Below are positions 28,035 to 35,996 of a stretch of 64,000 nt of DNA, one piece after another. The position numbers and the translations under genes are program-made. Source of the DNA: Actinokineospora iranica (GTDB lineage: Bacteria; Actinomycetota; Actinomycetes; Mycobacteriales; Pseudonocardiaceae); the NCBI RefSeq assembly GCF_900101685.1, contig NZ_FMZZ01000015.1, forward strand, positions 94,531 to 158,530, written 5' to 3'. A model generated the notes under the pieces. That model was not told where the DNA came from. It searched no databases and saw only the letters and a list, made by a program, of their open reading frames with translations. Every line of letters begins with the position of its first letter. Position 1 is the stretch's first letter.

Positions 28035-29182
28035 CGTTCTCGCGCATCCCGCGCCCCGTCACCGTGGTCGCCATCGAACTGCTGGCCGTGGGGGTCCCGC
28101 TGGGAACCGTGCTGCTGTCGCATCCCACGAAGTACGCGTTCGCCTTCCCCACGGCGGTCATCGCGTGCCTGGCGCTTCCGCTGCGGCTGCGGTGGCCGAG
28201 GCTGGCGCTGCTGATCTGCGTCCCGGCCCTCGCGGGCGGCCTTGGCCTGCCCCCGGCGATCGTCGCCCTGTACCGCGTCGGCCGGGCGTCCCGGCGGGTG
28301 CGCGACGCCGTCGCCTGGGTGGTCGGCACCTCGCTGGTGGTGGTGCTGCCGCTGCACCTCACCGCGGACCTGGCCATCGCCGACCGCATCATGAGCCTGC
28401 TGTTCACCCTGGTCGGCGTCGGCGGCCCCGCGGCCATGGGCGTCCTGGTCAGACTCCGCGGCGAACTGGCCGAAAGCCTCGCCGAAGTCCGCCGAGCCCG
28501 CAAAGCCGAGCTGGAAGCCCGCTCAGACCGCGCCCGAGCCGACGAACGCGCCCGCATAGCCAGGGAAATCCACGACGCCGTCGGCCACAACGCCACCTTG
28601 ATCGCCGTCCAGTCCGCCGCCCTCGCCGCCACGACGAAAGACCCCCAGGCCAAGGAAACCGCCGAACGCCTCCGCGAACTCGCCAAACAGTCCCTGGCCG
28701 AAATGCGGACCGCCCTCGGCCTGGTCACCGTCGACCAGCACACCCTCCACGGCCTGGCCGACATCCCCGACCTGCTCAACCGAGCCCGCAGCGCGGGCGT
28801 CACCGTCTCCGCCACCGGCGACCACGACGAGATCCAGACGTCCCCCGCCGTGAGCCGCGCGATCTACCGAGTGGTCCAGGAAGCTCTCACCAACGCCCTG
28901 AAACACGCCCCCGGCGCCCCCATCAAGGTCACCCTCACCCAAACCCCCACCCGAGTCCGCGTCATGGTCGTCAACGCCGCACCCCCCACCCACCCCCCGA
29001 ACACCGACGGAAGCGGCACCGGCCTCGAAGGCCTGACCGAACGCGTCCACACCGCGGGCGGCACCTTCCAAGCCACCCCCCTCCCCGACGGCGGCTACCA
29101 GGTGATCGCCGAACTCCCACCCAAAGTCGACCCATCCCACCCGACTTCCGGCGGTAGCACCCCCCTCCCCACCCGGTCATAG
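28031..29182 (+). CDS. sensor histidine kinase (HisKA_3, NarX-like)
   Basis: A 383-residue membrane sensor kinase. Residues 1-140 have four or more hydrophobic segments with short loops and no sizeable extracellular domain. The dimerisation/phospho-acceptor helix has ARIAREIHDAVGHNATL (His acceptor). The ATPase region has IYRVVQEALTNALKHAPGA (N box) and GSGTGLEGLTERVHTAGG (G box). It pairs with the response regulator upstream. The lack of an extracellular domain suggests an intramembrane or cytosolic signal. Confidence 0.9.
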   Translation: MTFSRIPRPVTVVAIELLAVGVPLGTVLLSHPTKYAFAFPTAVIACLALPLRLRWPRLALLICVPALAGGLGLPPAIVALYRVGRASRRVRDAVAWVVGTSLVVVLPLHLTADLAIADRIMSLLFTLVGVGGPAAMGVLVRLRGELAESLAEVRRARKAELEARSDRARADERARIAREIHDAVGHNATLIAVQSAALAATTKDPQAKETAERLRELAKQSLAEMRTALGLVTVDQHTLHGLADIPDLLNRARSAGVTVSATGDHDEIQTSPAVSRAIYRVVQEALTNALKHAPGAPIKVTLTQTPTRVRVMVVNAAPPTHPPNTDGSGTGLEGLTERVHTAGGTFQATPLPDGGYQVIAELPPKVDPSHPTSGGSTPLPTRS

Positions 29183-29225
29183 TCGCCAAGCGCCACTATC
29201 GGGGAGCGGCGCACTCTGGGGGAAA

Positions 29226-29258
29226 GTGCGGGGACTCCCACGCGGCGGGTCCCCGCAC
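29226..29258 (+). terminator. hairpin terminator after histidine kinase
   Basis: GTGCGGGGAC at 29226-29235 pairs perfectly with GTCCCCGCAC at 29249-29258 over a 13-nt loop, 44 bases past the kinase stop and ahead of the tRNA gene. Confidence 0.65.
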
Positions 29259-29329
29259 CTCTCCCCCGCCGCAACCCCACCCAACCCCGTACGCTAAACT
29301 TCCCAAGCACCCGCGAGAGCGGATGCGGC

Positions 29330-29407
<78 letters not shown>

Positions 29408-29456
29408 AAAAAAGGGCCGTTGACACAGGCGTATTGCCTGGTCAGCGGCCCTTTTT
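29408..29456. terminator. element-borne terminator downstream of tRNA-Pro and int
   Basis: AAAAAAGGGCCGTTGAC pairs with GTCAGCGGCCCTTTTT across a loop containing CAGGC/GCCTG. It has a T-run on both strands, so it can terminate both tRNA-Pro transcription and the convergent integrase operon. Confidence 0.85.
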
Positions 29457-29537
29457 CGTTGGTCGTGTGGATCTTGCTCGTGTGTCTCGTGTGGACCGTT
29501 TGTGGACCTGAGTGACTAACTGGGTGACTGTGGGTGG

Positions 29538-30854
29538 CTACGCGGCCCCCGGTTCGCTCTCGGCTCCCGGTCCGGGATCGCTGTCGCCCTCGTCCGGCAC
29601 CAGCGCTGCGAACCGCTCTGGCATGGTCCGGGCGAGTACGCGCATGGCCTCCTGCTGTTCCTCGGTGAGGCTTCGCCATGCCGCGAGGCGCTTGTCCGTG
29701 CGGTCTGTCGGGAAGATGTCGTCCATCGCGGTGGCGGCTTCGACCATGACGGGGACGATCTGGTGGCGGTAGACCGTCTCGGTGACCGCTGTGCCGCTGT
29801 GGCCCACCAGTCGCGCGATGTCCTCGATCCGCACGCCGGAAGCGGACAGCACCGACACGAAGCTGTGCCGCATTTCCCGGGGTGTCCAGTCCTTCGGGTC
29901 GAGCCCCGCGGCCTTGAGCACGCGTCGGAACGCGCGCCGGACGTTGTGGGAGTCCAGCGGGGTACCTACCTCGGAGGCGAACACCAGGCCGTGTTCCTGC
30001 CAGCGGTTGCCCGCGAGCTTGCGTCGGGCGTCCTGGTGCACGCAGTGCGCCTTGAGCGCGTCGACGCACCGCGTCGGCATGGCCAACGTCCGTCGTGACT
30101 TGCTGGTCTTGGTGTCGCCGTCACGGCGCACCGACCGCAACACCGAGATCGACGGCAACACGACCGGTTCGGCGTCCGGCTTGCCGATGAGGTCCACCTC
30201 GTCCCAGACCAGTGCGCGCAGTTCCTCGGTCCGCGCGCCGATCAGCAGCGACAGCACGATGTAGGCGTGCATGGGCGTGCTCTCGGACGCGTCCAGTACC
30301 GCCTCGACCTGTTCCAGTGTGAGGGCTTTCGACGGGCGCCCGTCCTGGCCGGGCGGTACGTCGCACAACGCCACGACGTTGCGCTTGACCTTGTCCCGGG
30401 CCTGCGCCATCCGCACCGAGCGGTTCAGGATCGAGTAGATCAACCGCAGCGTCCGCGTGGACAAGGTCAGGGACAACTCGGTGAAGAACTCGTCCACCTC
30501 GTCGGCGGACAGCTCTCGCAGCTTCCGGGCTCCCAAGTTCGGGATGATGTGCCCTTCGACCTGGTAGCGGTAGTTCTTCACCGTCTCCGGATCGCGCCCA
30601 CGAAGTCCGTATTTCAGCCACGTGGTCACGGCCTCCGTGACGGTGTAGCCGTGCGGCGCGATGGCCAACCCGTCGTCAAGGTCGCGGAGGATTTCCTTGA
30701 GCTTGTCCTTGGCCTCGGTCTTGGTCCTACCGCTGGCCTTGCGGGTGATCCGCTTGCCCTTGGCGTTGTATCCGATGGTCGCGGTGGCGATCCACCGTTG
30801 GCGCTTCTCGTCCCAGTGCAGACCGCCGTCCCCGCGGCTACGCCGTTTTGTCAT
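29538..30854 (-). CDS. int: tyrosine site-specific integrase of the AICE
   Basis: A 438-residue tyrosine recombinase that joins attP to the tRNA-Pro attB. The N-terminal AP2-like arm-binding part has GDGGLHWDEKRQRWIATATI, followed by a SAM-like core-binding domain (~70-160). The catalytic domain has Arg in LIGARTEELRALVW, Lys in TKTSKSRRTLAM, RHSF in PREMRHSFVSVL, GHSG and the nucleophile in ETVYRHQI. The first His of HxxR is replaced by Arg (REMRH), as in many actinobacterial integrases. It reads toward the tRNA and overlaps xis by 17 bp. Confidence 0.95.
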   Translation of the reverse strand: MTKRRSRGDGGLHWDEKRQRWIATATIGYNAKGKRITRKASGRTKTEAKDKLKEILRDLDDGLAIAPHGYTVTEAVTTWLKYGLRGRDPETVKNYRYQVEGHIIPNLGARKLRELSADEVDEFFTELSLTLSTRTLRLIYSILNRSVRMAQARDKVKRNVVALCDVPPGQDGRPSKALTLEQVEAVLDASESTPMHAYIVLSLLIGARTEELRALVWDEVDLIGKPDAEPVVLPSISVLRSVRRDGDTKTSKSRRTLAMPTRCVDALKAHCVHQDARRKLAGNRWQEHGLVFASEVGTPLDSHNVRRAFRRVLKAAGLDPKDWTPREMRHSFVSVLSASGVRIEDIARLVGHSGTAVTETVYRHQIVPVMVEAATAMDDIFPTDRTDKRLAAWRSLTEEQQEAMRVLARTMPERFAALVPDEGDSDPGPGAESEPGAA

Positions 30855-31065
30855 AGTGCACCTCCGCTTCCTTCTCCAACAACGCGACGTAGGCCCGGAT
30901 CGCGGACGCCGGAATGAGGGTGGCGTTGCCCTGCTTGACGAACTTGATCCGTCCGGCCCTCATCTGCTCGTAGAAGGTGCTGCGCCCGAGGGACAGCAAC
31001 CTCATTGCCTCGGGAACCTTGTAGAGGTATTTGGTCAGTTCGATGACCGTGTTTGCGTCGCTCAC
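30838..31065 (-). CDS. xis: excisionase (Xis), MerR-like HTH
   Basis: A 75-residue basic protein with a winged-helix/MerR-like HTH: YKVPEAMRLLSLGRSTFYEQ, then RAGRIKFVKQGNATLIPASA. This is the standard AICE Xis layout directly upstream of and overlapping int. GTG start with GGGGGA upstream. It would bend DNA at the attachment sites to favour excision. Confidence 0.88.
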   Translation of the reverse strand: MSDANTVIELTKYLYKVPEAMRLLSLGRSTFYEQMRAGRIKFVKQGNATLIPASAIRAYVALLEKEAEVHYDKTA

Positions 31066-31073
31066 CAGTCCCC

Positions 31074-33293
31074 CTAGTTTCCGGAACTCGACTGATCGGT
31101 GTTGACGGGCAGATAACGCGCCCACGCGTCCGCCAGGCCAACCTGGGTGACCTGGGTGTCCGTGGGGAAAGTGACGTAGCCTTTCGCGTTGGTGTTGTTG
31201 TGCTTGAAGGTCATTGGCGCAACCTGGTAGAGGCTCATTTCTTTGGCGAGCCGCTGCGCGTCGAGCGGTTTGCCACCCAGGTCGGGCCATGGCGAGTCCT
31301 CGATCGCGCGCAGGCGTGCCAGGATGTCGCTGGTGTGCATTCGGTCGGTGCGTTCCGCAGCGAACAAGTCGCGCAGGTCGGACAGCAGGCGAACGCCGAG
31401 TGAGGGCGTGGTCTTCTGGCCGAACACGAAGTGGCTGCACGCGGCTCGCGCCGTGGTCGGCCAGTGCCCACCCGCCAGTTCGGCGATGGCCAGGAGCGGT
31501 TCCCAGATTTCGGCTGGTCGATCGTCAACACCGGGCGGCATCTCGGGTTCGGCTTCGACCAGCCTGTCCCCCATTCCGTTCAACCAGGTACTCAGCGCTT
31601 CGCGAATCGGTTCGGACTGCCGAATGACCTTCGATTCCCGGTACGCCTCCACGTGTTCGTCCTGGCGACGCCTACGCAGGTGAATGGTGATGGCGCGGGT
31701 GGTGATCGTGTCGGGCATCCGCCCTGCGAGCCCCGCCAACGCCGTAGGCGCGAAAATCGGGAGACGTTCCACGGTGAACCCGGTCCCCGGGTCCCCTTTC
31801 GTCTTCGGCACTGTCGCGCTGCGCTTGTACCCGAGGTTGAGCATCTGGCGGACTTCCTCGTTGCCAGAGCCGCCCGCGCCGAAAATGGCATCCACCTCGT
31901 CCATCAGGACCGTGATCGGCCCGGCCGCCACCATCCGAACCAGCGCGGCTGCCGAACCGCCCGCGGTCATCTCCGGTTCCTTGGTGAGGTGCTGCGCGAT
32001 CTCCAACACACGCGTCTTGCCCGACCCCGGCTCAGGTGAGGACAGGATCAGCCGGGGCGTGATGTAAAAGGCGTCGGCGACCCACGTGTGCGCGTACCAA
32101 AGCGCGAGCATGGGCGCGCAGTGCTCTGAAGGGAACGCGCTGAACCGCGACACGAAGTCCCGCACGGAATCGAGCACCACGGCCCCGTCCAGAGTGCTAG
32201 GTGTCGGGTCCGGGACTGCTCGCAAAGGCGTGGGCGAGCGGTCCCGGTTCGCCTGCTCGGTGGTGGCAGCGGGTGGGTTGGGGGTGGGCGCGGTCATGGT
32301 GTCTCCTGGTTCCGGGCCGGGCAGGATGGCGAGTTGGGGGGCGGTGCAGGAGGTGCACAGCCGCCCGAGGGGCTGATCGGCGGGGACCGGGCTGCCACGG
32401 GTTGCTCCCCAGCCCCAGCGGCATCGGGGTTCGGGCACGCCTGCGGCGCGGGCTTCGGCGGCGAGGGTGTCGATCTGGGTTGCGGTGTCGGGGTAGAAGT
32501 CCCGGATCTGGTCGAGTTCGCCGGGCTTGGCGAAGGACCCGCAGAGGCATTCGCCGGACATGTGCAGGTGGTCGCAGACCTCGTTGTGGGGCACGTCGGG
32601 GTGCATGGACCGGTAGGTGTTCAGGTCGAGCTTGGTCCACATCGCGATCGGGGAGACCCAGATGACCGAGTCCTCGCGCTCGTGCAACGGGATCGGGGGC
32701 CGGTCGCCTTGCCCGGCGCGGCGGGCGGACTCCGCGCGGCGGCGCCCGGCGAGGAACACCACCCGCTGGCGGTGGCCGTTGCCGACCAGCTCGGCCCGTG
32801 CCTGGCGCAGGGCGCGTTCCTTGAGGCGCTGGTACATGCGGTAGTGCTGGCCCGGCCCGGGAAATCCGTGCTTGAGGACGTAGTCGCGGTAGGTGCTTCC
32901 GGGTGGGGGGTGTTTCTCGATCAACGGCAGCCCCCACGCGGCGGCGGTCTCGCGCACGTGCCTGCGGGTCTGCTCGATGCCGATGCCGGTGTTGGCGTGC
33001 ACCACATGAGTGGCGTGCGAGCGCATCAGATGGGCCAGGACGTTGGAGTCGTTGCCACCGGACCACAGCAGGCACACCCCGACGATCTCCCTGCCCCCGG
33101 CGTGCTCTGCCAAAGCCTCGGCCAGGATGCTGTGGGCCTGCTCCACCAAAGCCAACACCCGACACCGCCGGTCGGCGGGCGAAAGCGCGGCGACCACCTC
33201 GTCCGGAGTCGGGTCCACAGTTCCGGGCCGCAACGGATCCACGACCGGGGACGGGTCCTCCGGCCATAGCGGGGCGGTGACCGCGATGCTCAT
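31074..33293 (-). CDS. PP-loop/PAPS-reductase-like domain fused to DUF3631 ATPase
   Basis: One 739-codon frame with two modules. Residues ~45-325 are a PP-loop ATP-pyrophosphatase of the PAPS reductase/DndC type: LLWSGGNDSNVLAHLM (SGGxDS at 78-83), HANTGIGIEQTRRHVRE, and cysteines in EVCDHLHMSGECLCGSF and GRLCTSCTAPQ that could hold an Fe-S cluster or zinc. Residues 333-739 are a DUF3631 P-loop protein: SSPEPGSGKTRVLEIAQHL (Walker A ~425), VLMDEVDAIFG (Walker B), and the C-terminal KGYVTFPTDTQV region. DUF3631 proteins are helicase-like and often sit beside primases in AICEs. Met333 has a perfect CAGGAG ribosome site seven bases upstream, so a separate DUF3631 protein may also be made. It is upstream of xis. 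Confidence 0.8.
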   Translation of the reverse strand: MSIAVTAPLWPEDPSPVVDPLRPGTVDPTPDEVVAALSPADRRCRVLALVEQAHSILAEALAEHAGGREIVGVCLLWSGGNDSNVLAHLMRSHATHVVHANTGIGIEQTRRHVRETAAAWGLPLIEKHPPPGSTYRDYVLKHGFPGPGQHYRMYQRLKERALRQARAELVGNGHRQRVVFLAGRRRAESARRAGQGDRPPIPLHEREDSVIWVSPIAMWTKLDLNTYRSMHPDVPHNEVCDHLHMSGECLCGSFAKPGELDQIRDFYPDTATQIDTLAAEARAAGVPEPRCRWGWGATRGSPVPADQPLGRLCTSCTAPQLAILPGPEPGDTMTAPTPNPPAATTEQANRDRSPTPLRAVPDPTPSTLDGAVVLDSVRDFVSRFSAFPSEHCAPMLALWYAHTWVADAFYITPRLILSSPEPGSGKTRVLEIAQHLTKEPEMTAGGSAAALVRMVAAGPITVLMDEVDAIFGAGGSGNEEVRQMLNLGYKRSATVPKTKGDPGTGFTVERLPIFAPTALAGLAGRMPDTITTRAITIHLRRRRQDEHVEAYRESKVIRQSEPIREALSTWLNGMGDRLVEAEPEMPPGVDDRPAEIWEPLLAIAELAGGHWPTTARAACSHFVFGQKTTPSLGVRLLSDLRDLFAAERTDRMHTSDILARLRAIEDSPWPDLGGKPLDAQRLAKEMSLYQVAPMTFKHNNTNAKGYVTFPTDTQVTQVGLADAWARYLPVNTDQSSSGN

Positions 33294-33610
33294 GCCGCCC
33301 TCCCGGTGCGAAAACGCGCCGCGGGCAGTTCCTCGTCAGGGGTGAGGTATTCACGGCCCCAGCGGCCCCACTGACCGGGGTCGATGTGTTCCCAGACGCG
33401 GGTGGTGCGGCCGTGCTCGTCGGTGTGGGTGTCGGTGGTGGGCGCGTAGCGACGTGACCAGCCGCCGTAGTCGCCCAGCGGGCAACGCATCCGGCGGGAC
33501 GCGGCGCGGGTGGCGAGCCAGTCGGCGTAGAAGAACCCGCGGTGGGGTCGTGGTCCGCCGCGCAGGAGCACGACGTCGCTGTACGGGTCAGTCCAGGCGT
33601 AGCCGCTCAT
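33290..33610 (-). CDS. hypothetical AICE operon protein
   Basis: A 106-residue protein rich in Trp, Tyr and Arg (MSGYAWTDPYSDVVLLRGG; WSRRYAPTTDTHTDEHGRTT; DPGQWGRWGREYLTPDEE). No domain is recognised. It overlaps both neighbours by 4 bp, so it is certainly translated with them. The aromatic/basic surface could bind nucleic acid, but that is a guess. Confidence 0.6.
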   Translation of the reverse strand: MSGYAWTDPYSDVVLLRGGPRPHRGFFYADWLATRAASRRMRCPLGDYGGWSRRYAPTTDTHTDEHGRTTRVWEHIDPGQWGRWGREYLTPDEELPAARFRTGRAA

Positions 33611-34143
33611 GCCGCCCTCCCCGCCATGGTGTGGTGGTGCCGGGGTTCGGGCGTGGTGGGCACCGCGCGCAGGATGTGGATCTGGGCGAATCCCTCACGG
33701 TGCAGGTGCGGCAGGTGCCGGGTGAGTTCGGTGTGGAGGTCGGCGACGTGCCCGGGTGGTTCGCGGCGGGCGCGGCGGAACTGGTTGGCCAGGCACACCA
33801 CCAGGTCGACGTCCAGGACCACCGCGACCGCGGGAAGCCCGTGCGCGGCGGCAATCTCGACCAGGCAGGTGCGGCGGTGGGGCAGGGTGTGGGTGCCGTC
33901 GACCACCGTCGTCAGCCCGCTGGCGCACCGGGCGGCCAGCCGCCCCCGGATCAGCGCCTTCACTTGCTCGTTGACCGTCTGGTCGGTCTCGTCGCCGGTC
34001 AGTTCCCGGCGGCAGTCCGCATAGGACAACACAGCGGCGTTCGGGTGAGCGGCGGTCAGGCGGGCGGACAGGGTGGTCTTGCCCGCTCCTGGGGCACCGA
34101 GCATCACGACCACGCACGGGTCCGGCAGTGCCAGGGTGATCAT
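33607..34143 (-). CDS. P-loop kinase-like ATP-binding protein
   Basis: A 178-residue AAA_33/polynucleotide-kinase-like protein. Walker A is VVMLGAPGAGKTTLSARL. Then come LSYADCRRELTGDE (D at the start of the lid) and TTVVDGTHTLPHRRTCLVE (motif with D for base catalysis), as in bacterial Pnkp kinase domains. It could phosphorylate a nucleic-acid end or small molecule. 4-bp overlaps with both neighbours. Confidence 0.72.
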   Translation of the reverse strand: MITLALPDPCVVVMLGAPGAGKTTLSARLTAAHPNAAVLSYADCRRELTGDETDQTVNEQVKALIRGRLAARCASGLTTVVDGTHTLPHRRTCLVEIAAAHGLPAVAVVLDVDLVVCLANQFRRARREPPGHVADLHTELTRHLPHLHREGFAQIHILRAVPTTPEPRHHHTMAGRAA

Positions 34144-34640
34144 GCTGCCCTCGTGTGGTTCTCAGTGGTGGGGCGCAGGCCCCAGGACGTGTACGCGGCG
34201 GCGCGGATCTGTTCGGGGGTGCGCGGGTCGGTGGTGAACGTGGTGCGGCGGCGGGTGAGTTCGGCGTGGCTGATCCAGGACTGGAACCCGCCGTGCCGGT
34301 GCATCGCGGTGTGGGCGTCTCGGGCGGCGTCCTTGAGCCTGTCGAGGGTGGCGCGCTCGACGGCGACCTGCTCGGCCCACACGCGGGCGCTGATCGCGGC
34401 GGGGGTGTTCTCGTCCACCCAGGCCACGGCGGCGATCAGCGCGGAGTGGAGCTTGCGGGGGTCGGTGTCGGGCAGCGCCTGCCAGGCTGGGCCGCCCAGC
34501 GGGGGAACCGGGCCGTGGTCGGCGCGGTCGGTCACCATCCGGCCTGCCCAGGACCGGACCGCGACCGGTGAGGCTCGGTGGGCGTCGAGGTGGGCGCGGA
34601 TTGCGTGCGGGTCGGTGGGGTCGGGCCACTGGCTGCTCAT
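34140..34640 (-). CDS. hypothetical AICE operon protein
   Basis: A 166-residue, mostly helical soluble protein beginning MSSQWPDPTDPHAIRAHLDA, with WVDENTPAAISARVWAEQVA and a C-terminal TSWGLRPTTENHTRAA. No domain is recognised. The ATG at 34640 has CAGGAGACAG upstream. A dispersed GGGGACACGACA repeat in a hairpin lies between it and the gene before. Confidence 0.6.
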   Translation of the reverse strand: MSSQWPDPTDPHAIRAHLDAHRASPVAVRSWAGRMVTDRADHGPVPPLGGPAWQALPDTDPRKLHSALIAAVAWVDENTPAAISARVWAEQVAVERATLDRLKDAARDAHTAMHRHGGFQSWISHAELTRRRTTFTTDPRTPEQIRAAAYTSWGLRPTTENHTRAA

Positions 34641-34726
34641 GGGCACTGTCTCCTGTGGAGCTTCGGTTGCTGGCAAAGGGAGGCGCGGGGGCAAAAGGGT
34701 GTCGTGTCCCCGCGCCGCCCCTGCGG

Positions 34727-35290
34727 CTAGTCGATGGGGGTGCTGGTGGATGCTTCGGGCTGGGCCTCGGTGACGAGGGGGACCGGGCTGTCGCCGACGC
34801 GCAGGCTGTGCACCGTGGCTATGACGGCGTTTTTGTAGGTGTTGGCTGCTGTTTTGGCTGCGAGGGTGGCGTGTTCGAGGGTTCCGGCTTTGGTCGTGTC
34901 GGTGCTGTGCGTGCCGGTGTTGTGCATGGCGTAGGCAGCGGTGACGGCTGCCTCGGCGGTGTGGGCGACCCCTGGCATGAGGCAGCACACGAGCAGGAGC
35001 GGTTCGTTCATGGCGTCGCGGCTGGACTCGACTTCCCGTTGCCAGTGCTGCTGCTCATCGGGGTTGTTGCCGCGTGATTCCTCCAGGTATTCCATGTTGC
35101 TGCGGTGCCGGTCGAGGATCGTGAGCAGCTGGGCCGCTGCCTTGATCACGGTTTGCACCTGGGTGGAGGTGAATTGCAGGGCGGCGTGGGTGCGGGCGTG
35201 GGCGGCGTGGGCGCGGCTGGTGAGCCACGCGCCACCGAGTGCGCCGAGCAGGGCCAGGACGGCGGTCAGGAGGCCGTAGAGGGTAGGCAA
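34727..35290 (-). CDS. single-pass membrane protein of the AICE
   Basis: A 187-residue protein with one N-terminal transmembrane helix (LYGLLTAVLALLGALGGAWL) followed by a long helical cytosolic part with a predicted coiled coil (TQVQTVIKAAAQLLTILDRH, then EYLEESRG). The start is taken as a TTG with GAGAGG upstream because the hydrophobic helix begins at once after it. Function unknown; such proteins in transfer operons may help spread (Spd-like), but that is inference. Confidence 0.55.
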   Translation of the reverse strand: MPTLYGLLTAVLALLGALGGAWLTSRAHAAHARTHAALQFTSTQVQTVIKAAAQLLTILDRHRSNMEYLEESRGNNPDEQQHWQREVESSRDAMNEPLLLVCCLMPGVAHTAEAAVTAAYAMHNTGTHSTDTTKAGTLEHATLAAKTAANTYKNAVIATVHSLRVGDSPVPLVTEAQPEASTSTPID

Positions 35291-35369
35291 GAGAATCGCC
35301 TCTCGTGTGACAGCGGGAAGGAAGGCGGCGCGGGGAAAGGGGGTGTCGTGTCCCCGCGCCGCCCGGCGG

Positions 35370-35900
35370 CTAGTCGGCGGTGGGGGTGGGGTGGGTGGGC
35401 CAGGCCGCGCGGATGACGCCTGTGCGGTCGCCGTCTGCGGTGGGGATTCCGGGGATTCCGAGCCAGCGCAGGGCATCGGCGAGGATCAGGTTGTGGTCGA
35501 AGGCCAACGGCAGGTGCACGGCGGTGATCAGCGGTTCCCAGTGGGCGGCGTCGGCGTCGTCTCCGCCCCGCACCGCCGGGGTGGTGGCCAGGTGGACGCA
35601 GTGGGCGACGGTGAGGTAGCGGCGGGTGGGGGTGGCCCAGTCGTAGACGGCGACGCGGTGCACGGCCTCCGGCGGAACGTCGAGCCCGGTTTCCTCCCGC
35701 AGCTCCCGGCGCGCGGCGGTGTCGAACGGTTCGCCGGGGCCGTCGACATGGCCCCCGGGCAGTGCCCAGCGGCCCGCGTAGGGGGCGTGGGCGCGGCGCA
35801 CGAGCAACACGTGCGCGACTGCGTCCCGGTGGCCGATGACGACGGTGTCAGCGGTGATCACCACCGACTCACCGACCCGCGTGTGGGATGTGTTGTCCAT
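35370..35900 (-). CDS. Nudix hydrolase (Pif-like)
   Basis: A 176-residue Nudix protein with a complete box: GGHVDGPGEPFDTAARRELR, then EETGL (G-x5-E-x7-REL-x-EE-x-GL). It hydrolyses a nucleoside diphosphate linked to another group. In the AICE pSAM2 the Nudix protein Pif prevents redundant transfer between cells that already carry the element; position in a transfer operon suggests the same here. The ATG has ACAGGAGACAG upstream. Confidence 0.82.
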   Translation of the reverse strand: MDNTSHTRVGESVVITADTVVIGHRDAVAHVLLVRRAHAPYAGRWALPGGHVDGPGEPFDTAARRELREETGLDVPPEAVHRVAVYDWATPTRRYLTVAHCVHLATTPAVRGGDDADAAHWEPLITAVHLPLAFDHNLILADALRWLGIPGIPTADGDRTGVIRAAWPTHPTPTAD

Positions 35901-35996
35901 CGGTTCTGTCTCCTGTGGATGGTGGGTGGCGTTGTGCCGGGACGGGCACTAGGACAGGGGATGTCGTGTCCCCGCGTTGAGCAGCGGGCGCGGTGG

